Positions 63,244-64,000 of a stretch of DNA of 64,000 nucleotides are shown here, piece by piece. Position 1 is the stretch's first letter; each line of letters starts with the position of its first letter. Location of the stretch: contig OY969790.1 of assembly GCA_963703125.1 (NCBI GenBank), forward strand, positions 1,240,001 through 1,304,000, in the 5' to 3' direction. Under the pieces are notes generated by a model. That model ran no database searches, was not told where the DNA came from, and worked only from the letters and a program-made list of their open reading frames with translations. Made by a program: the position numbers and the translations under genes. This DNA is from MFD04716-140 sp963703125. GTDB lineage: Bacteria; Bacteroidota; Bacteroidia; Flavobacteriales; Flavobacteriaceae.

Positions 63244-63853
63244 CCTGGTTTATATATTTCTATTTTCATTGTCCGTACTCGGCGCACAGACCAAAATGAG
63301 CGTTGCCGATGCCAATGCGCTTCAAAAATTGGTCAAAGAGCAAGCGTTAAACACCAAGACTATTAGTAGCGACTTTACGCAGTTCAAACACATGGACTTC
63401 TTGTCCAATGATATTGAATCCAGTGGAAAGTTGTCGTTCAAGGCACCGGACATGGTCAAATGGGAATACCAAAAACCATTTGTTTATTCGGTACTGTTCA
63501 AGAATGAAACTCTTTATATTAACAATGAAGGTGAAAAGAGTAATGTTGATTTGGGAGGCAACAAGCTTTTCAAACAGCTTAGCAAGTTAATTGCGGACAG
63601 CATAAAAGGCGACATGTTTGACAGTAATGAATTTAACATCTCGTATTTCAAAGAGGAGCTGGGCAGTGAGGTGCGTTTTGCGCCGAAAGATTCCAATTTT
63701 TCCAAATACATCAAAGAATTCCATCTTAAATTCAATCAGAAAGGGGAAGTACTGGAGGTAAAAATGGTGGAACCTTCCGACGACTACACACAAATTGTTT
63801 TCTCAAATCGAAGGACAAACCAAAATCTTCCAGATGCGGTATTTGCTAATTAG
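63227..63853 (+). CDS. LolA-like outer membrane lipoprotein carrier protein
   Basis: 208 residues with a signal peptide (SLVYIFLFSLSVLG then AQT). LolA family features: the ISSDFTQFKHMDFLSNDIESSGKLSF segment (split here only for description), VKWEYQKPFVYSVLFKNETLYINN and a later VKMVEPSDDYTQIVFSNRRTN, with lengths shortened to the key parts. It is a periplasmic chaperone-like carrier; in pigment clusters it may carry the lipidic pigment or its precursor. An alternative start lies at 63236. Confidence 0.88.
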   Translation: MKPMRSLVYIFLFSLSVLGAQTKMSVADANALQKLVKEQALNTKTISSDFTQFKHMDFLSNDIESSGKLSFKAPDMVKWEYQKPFVYSVLFKNETLYINNEGEKSNVDLGGNKLFKQLSKLIADSIKGDMFDSNEFNISYFKEELGSEVRFAPKDSNFSKYIKEFHLKFNQKGEVLEVKMVEPSDDYTQIVFSNRRTNQNLPDAVFAN

Positions 63854-64000
63854 CATAGCGGCATTATTTATTGTTTCCTGTGCTTCCTATCCAAAAAGGA
63901 ACAGATTCCAGCCTTCCGAACCATCTTTAACCCATATTTCGAACCCGTTTTTTTCAGATTCCCAAAAGGATTATATCTACAAGGCAGACCTATCAATTTA
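63834..64000 (+). CDS. Lipoprotein, partial (right window edge)
   Basis: An ATG at 63834, overlapping the LolA-like end by 20 bp, begins MRYLLISIAALFIVSC, a lipoprotein signal with a Cys at position 16 followed by ASYPKRN. The frame is open to the window end, about 55 codons. Position after a LolA-like gene suggests an outer-membrane acceptor or LolB/DUF3261-like lipoprotein, which is inference; the rest of the gene is not in the window. Confidence 0.72.
   Translation, partial: MRYLLISIAALFIVSCASYPKRNRFQPSEPSLTHISNPFFSDSQKDYIYKADLSI

Noticed and set aside
1..64000. CRISPR arrays, tRNA/rRNA genes, insertion sequences and prophage
   Set aside because: No regular repeat-spacer pattern, tRNA-like cloverleaf, transposase or phage structural gene was recognised on reading through both strands; a dedicated tRNA and repeat search was not possible.

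Overview
The window comes from a member of the Bacteroidota, almost certainly a flavobacterium (family Flavobacteriaceae). The evidence is: TAnnTTTG-type -7 promoter elements in front of several genes, an apparent lack of Shine-Dalgarno sequences, a type IX secretion sorting domain, a ligase-associated helicase/PdeM pair, and a flexirubin-type dialkylresorcinol pigment cluster with a tyrosine ammonia-lyase closely resembling the Flavobacterium johnsoniae enzyme as I remember it. No rRNA, tRNA, CRISPR array, IS element or phage was recognised.

Layout. 0-12 kb is mostly housekeeping: aspartate kinase (cut by the window edge) with a GNAT acetyltransferase, fructose-1,6-bisphosphatase, two TerB-like proteins, the DEXH helicase and PdeM nuclease of the ligase-associated repair set, a class-V PLP enzyme and Mfd. 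12-26 kb is an accessory carbohydrate and hydrolase region: a CE7-type acetyl esterase, two Tat-exported Gfo/Idh/MocA oxidoreductases (both frameshifted), an aldo/keto reductase, 2,3-diketo-L-gulonate reductase, a GH5 lipoprotein, a serine hydrolase, a CocE-type hydrolase and a TlpA-like thioredoxin. 25.7-44 kb mixes an ACT-domain protein, YraN, a DUF1800/DUF1501 secreted pair, MetG, a broken nucleoside hydrolase next to a Tat flavoprotein plus cytochrome c, Tex, an S9 peptidase, and a tandem pair of serine hydrolases of which one is broken.

44-64 kb is the highlight: a tightly packed flexirubin cluster running off the right edge. It holds a divergent flavin-dependent halogenase-like gene, then TAL, a WG-repeat protein, FabG, ketosynthase, ACP, LpxL-like acyltransferase, DarA, DarB, two hotdog dehydratases, an unknown protein, a BtrH-like acyltransferase, an ABC transporter pair, a thioesterase, a frameshifted ketosynthase, a half-ketosynthase, a second ACP, a KS/chain-length-factor-like pair, a polysaccharide deacetylase, a LolA-like protein and the start of a lipoprotein. 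The expected logic is tyrosine to 4-coumarate, polyene extension by the type II enzymes, DarA/DarB condensation to a dialkylresorcinol, then export and envelope placement.

Five genes in the window carry reading-frame lesions (six lesions in all). None is in a housekeeping gene. Two lesions are an extra G in an identical 11-base context, and two fall in the same protein motif of two different Gfo/Idh/MocA genes. Either real gene decay or systematic sequencing error must be resolved before functional conclusions are drawn.
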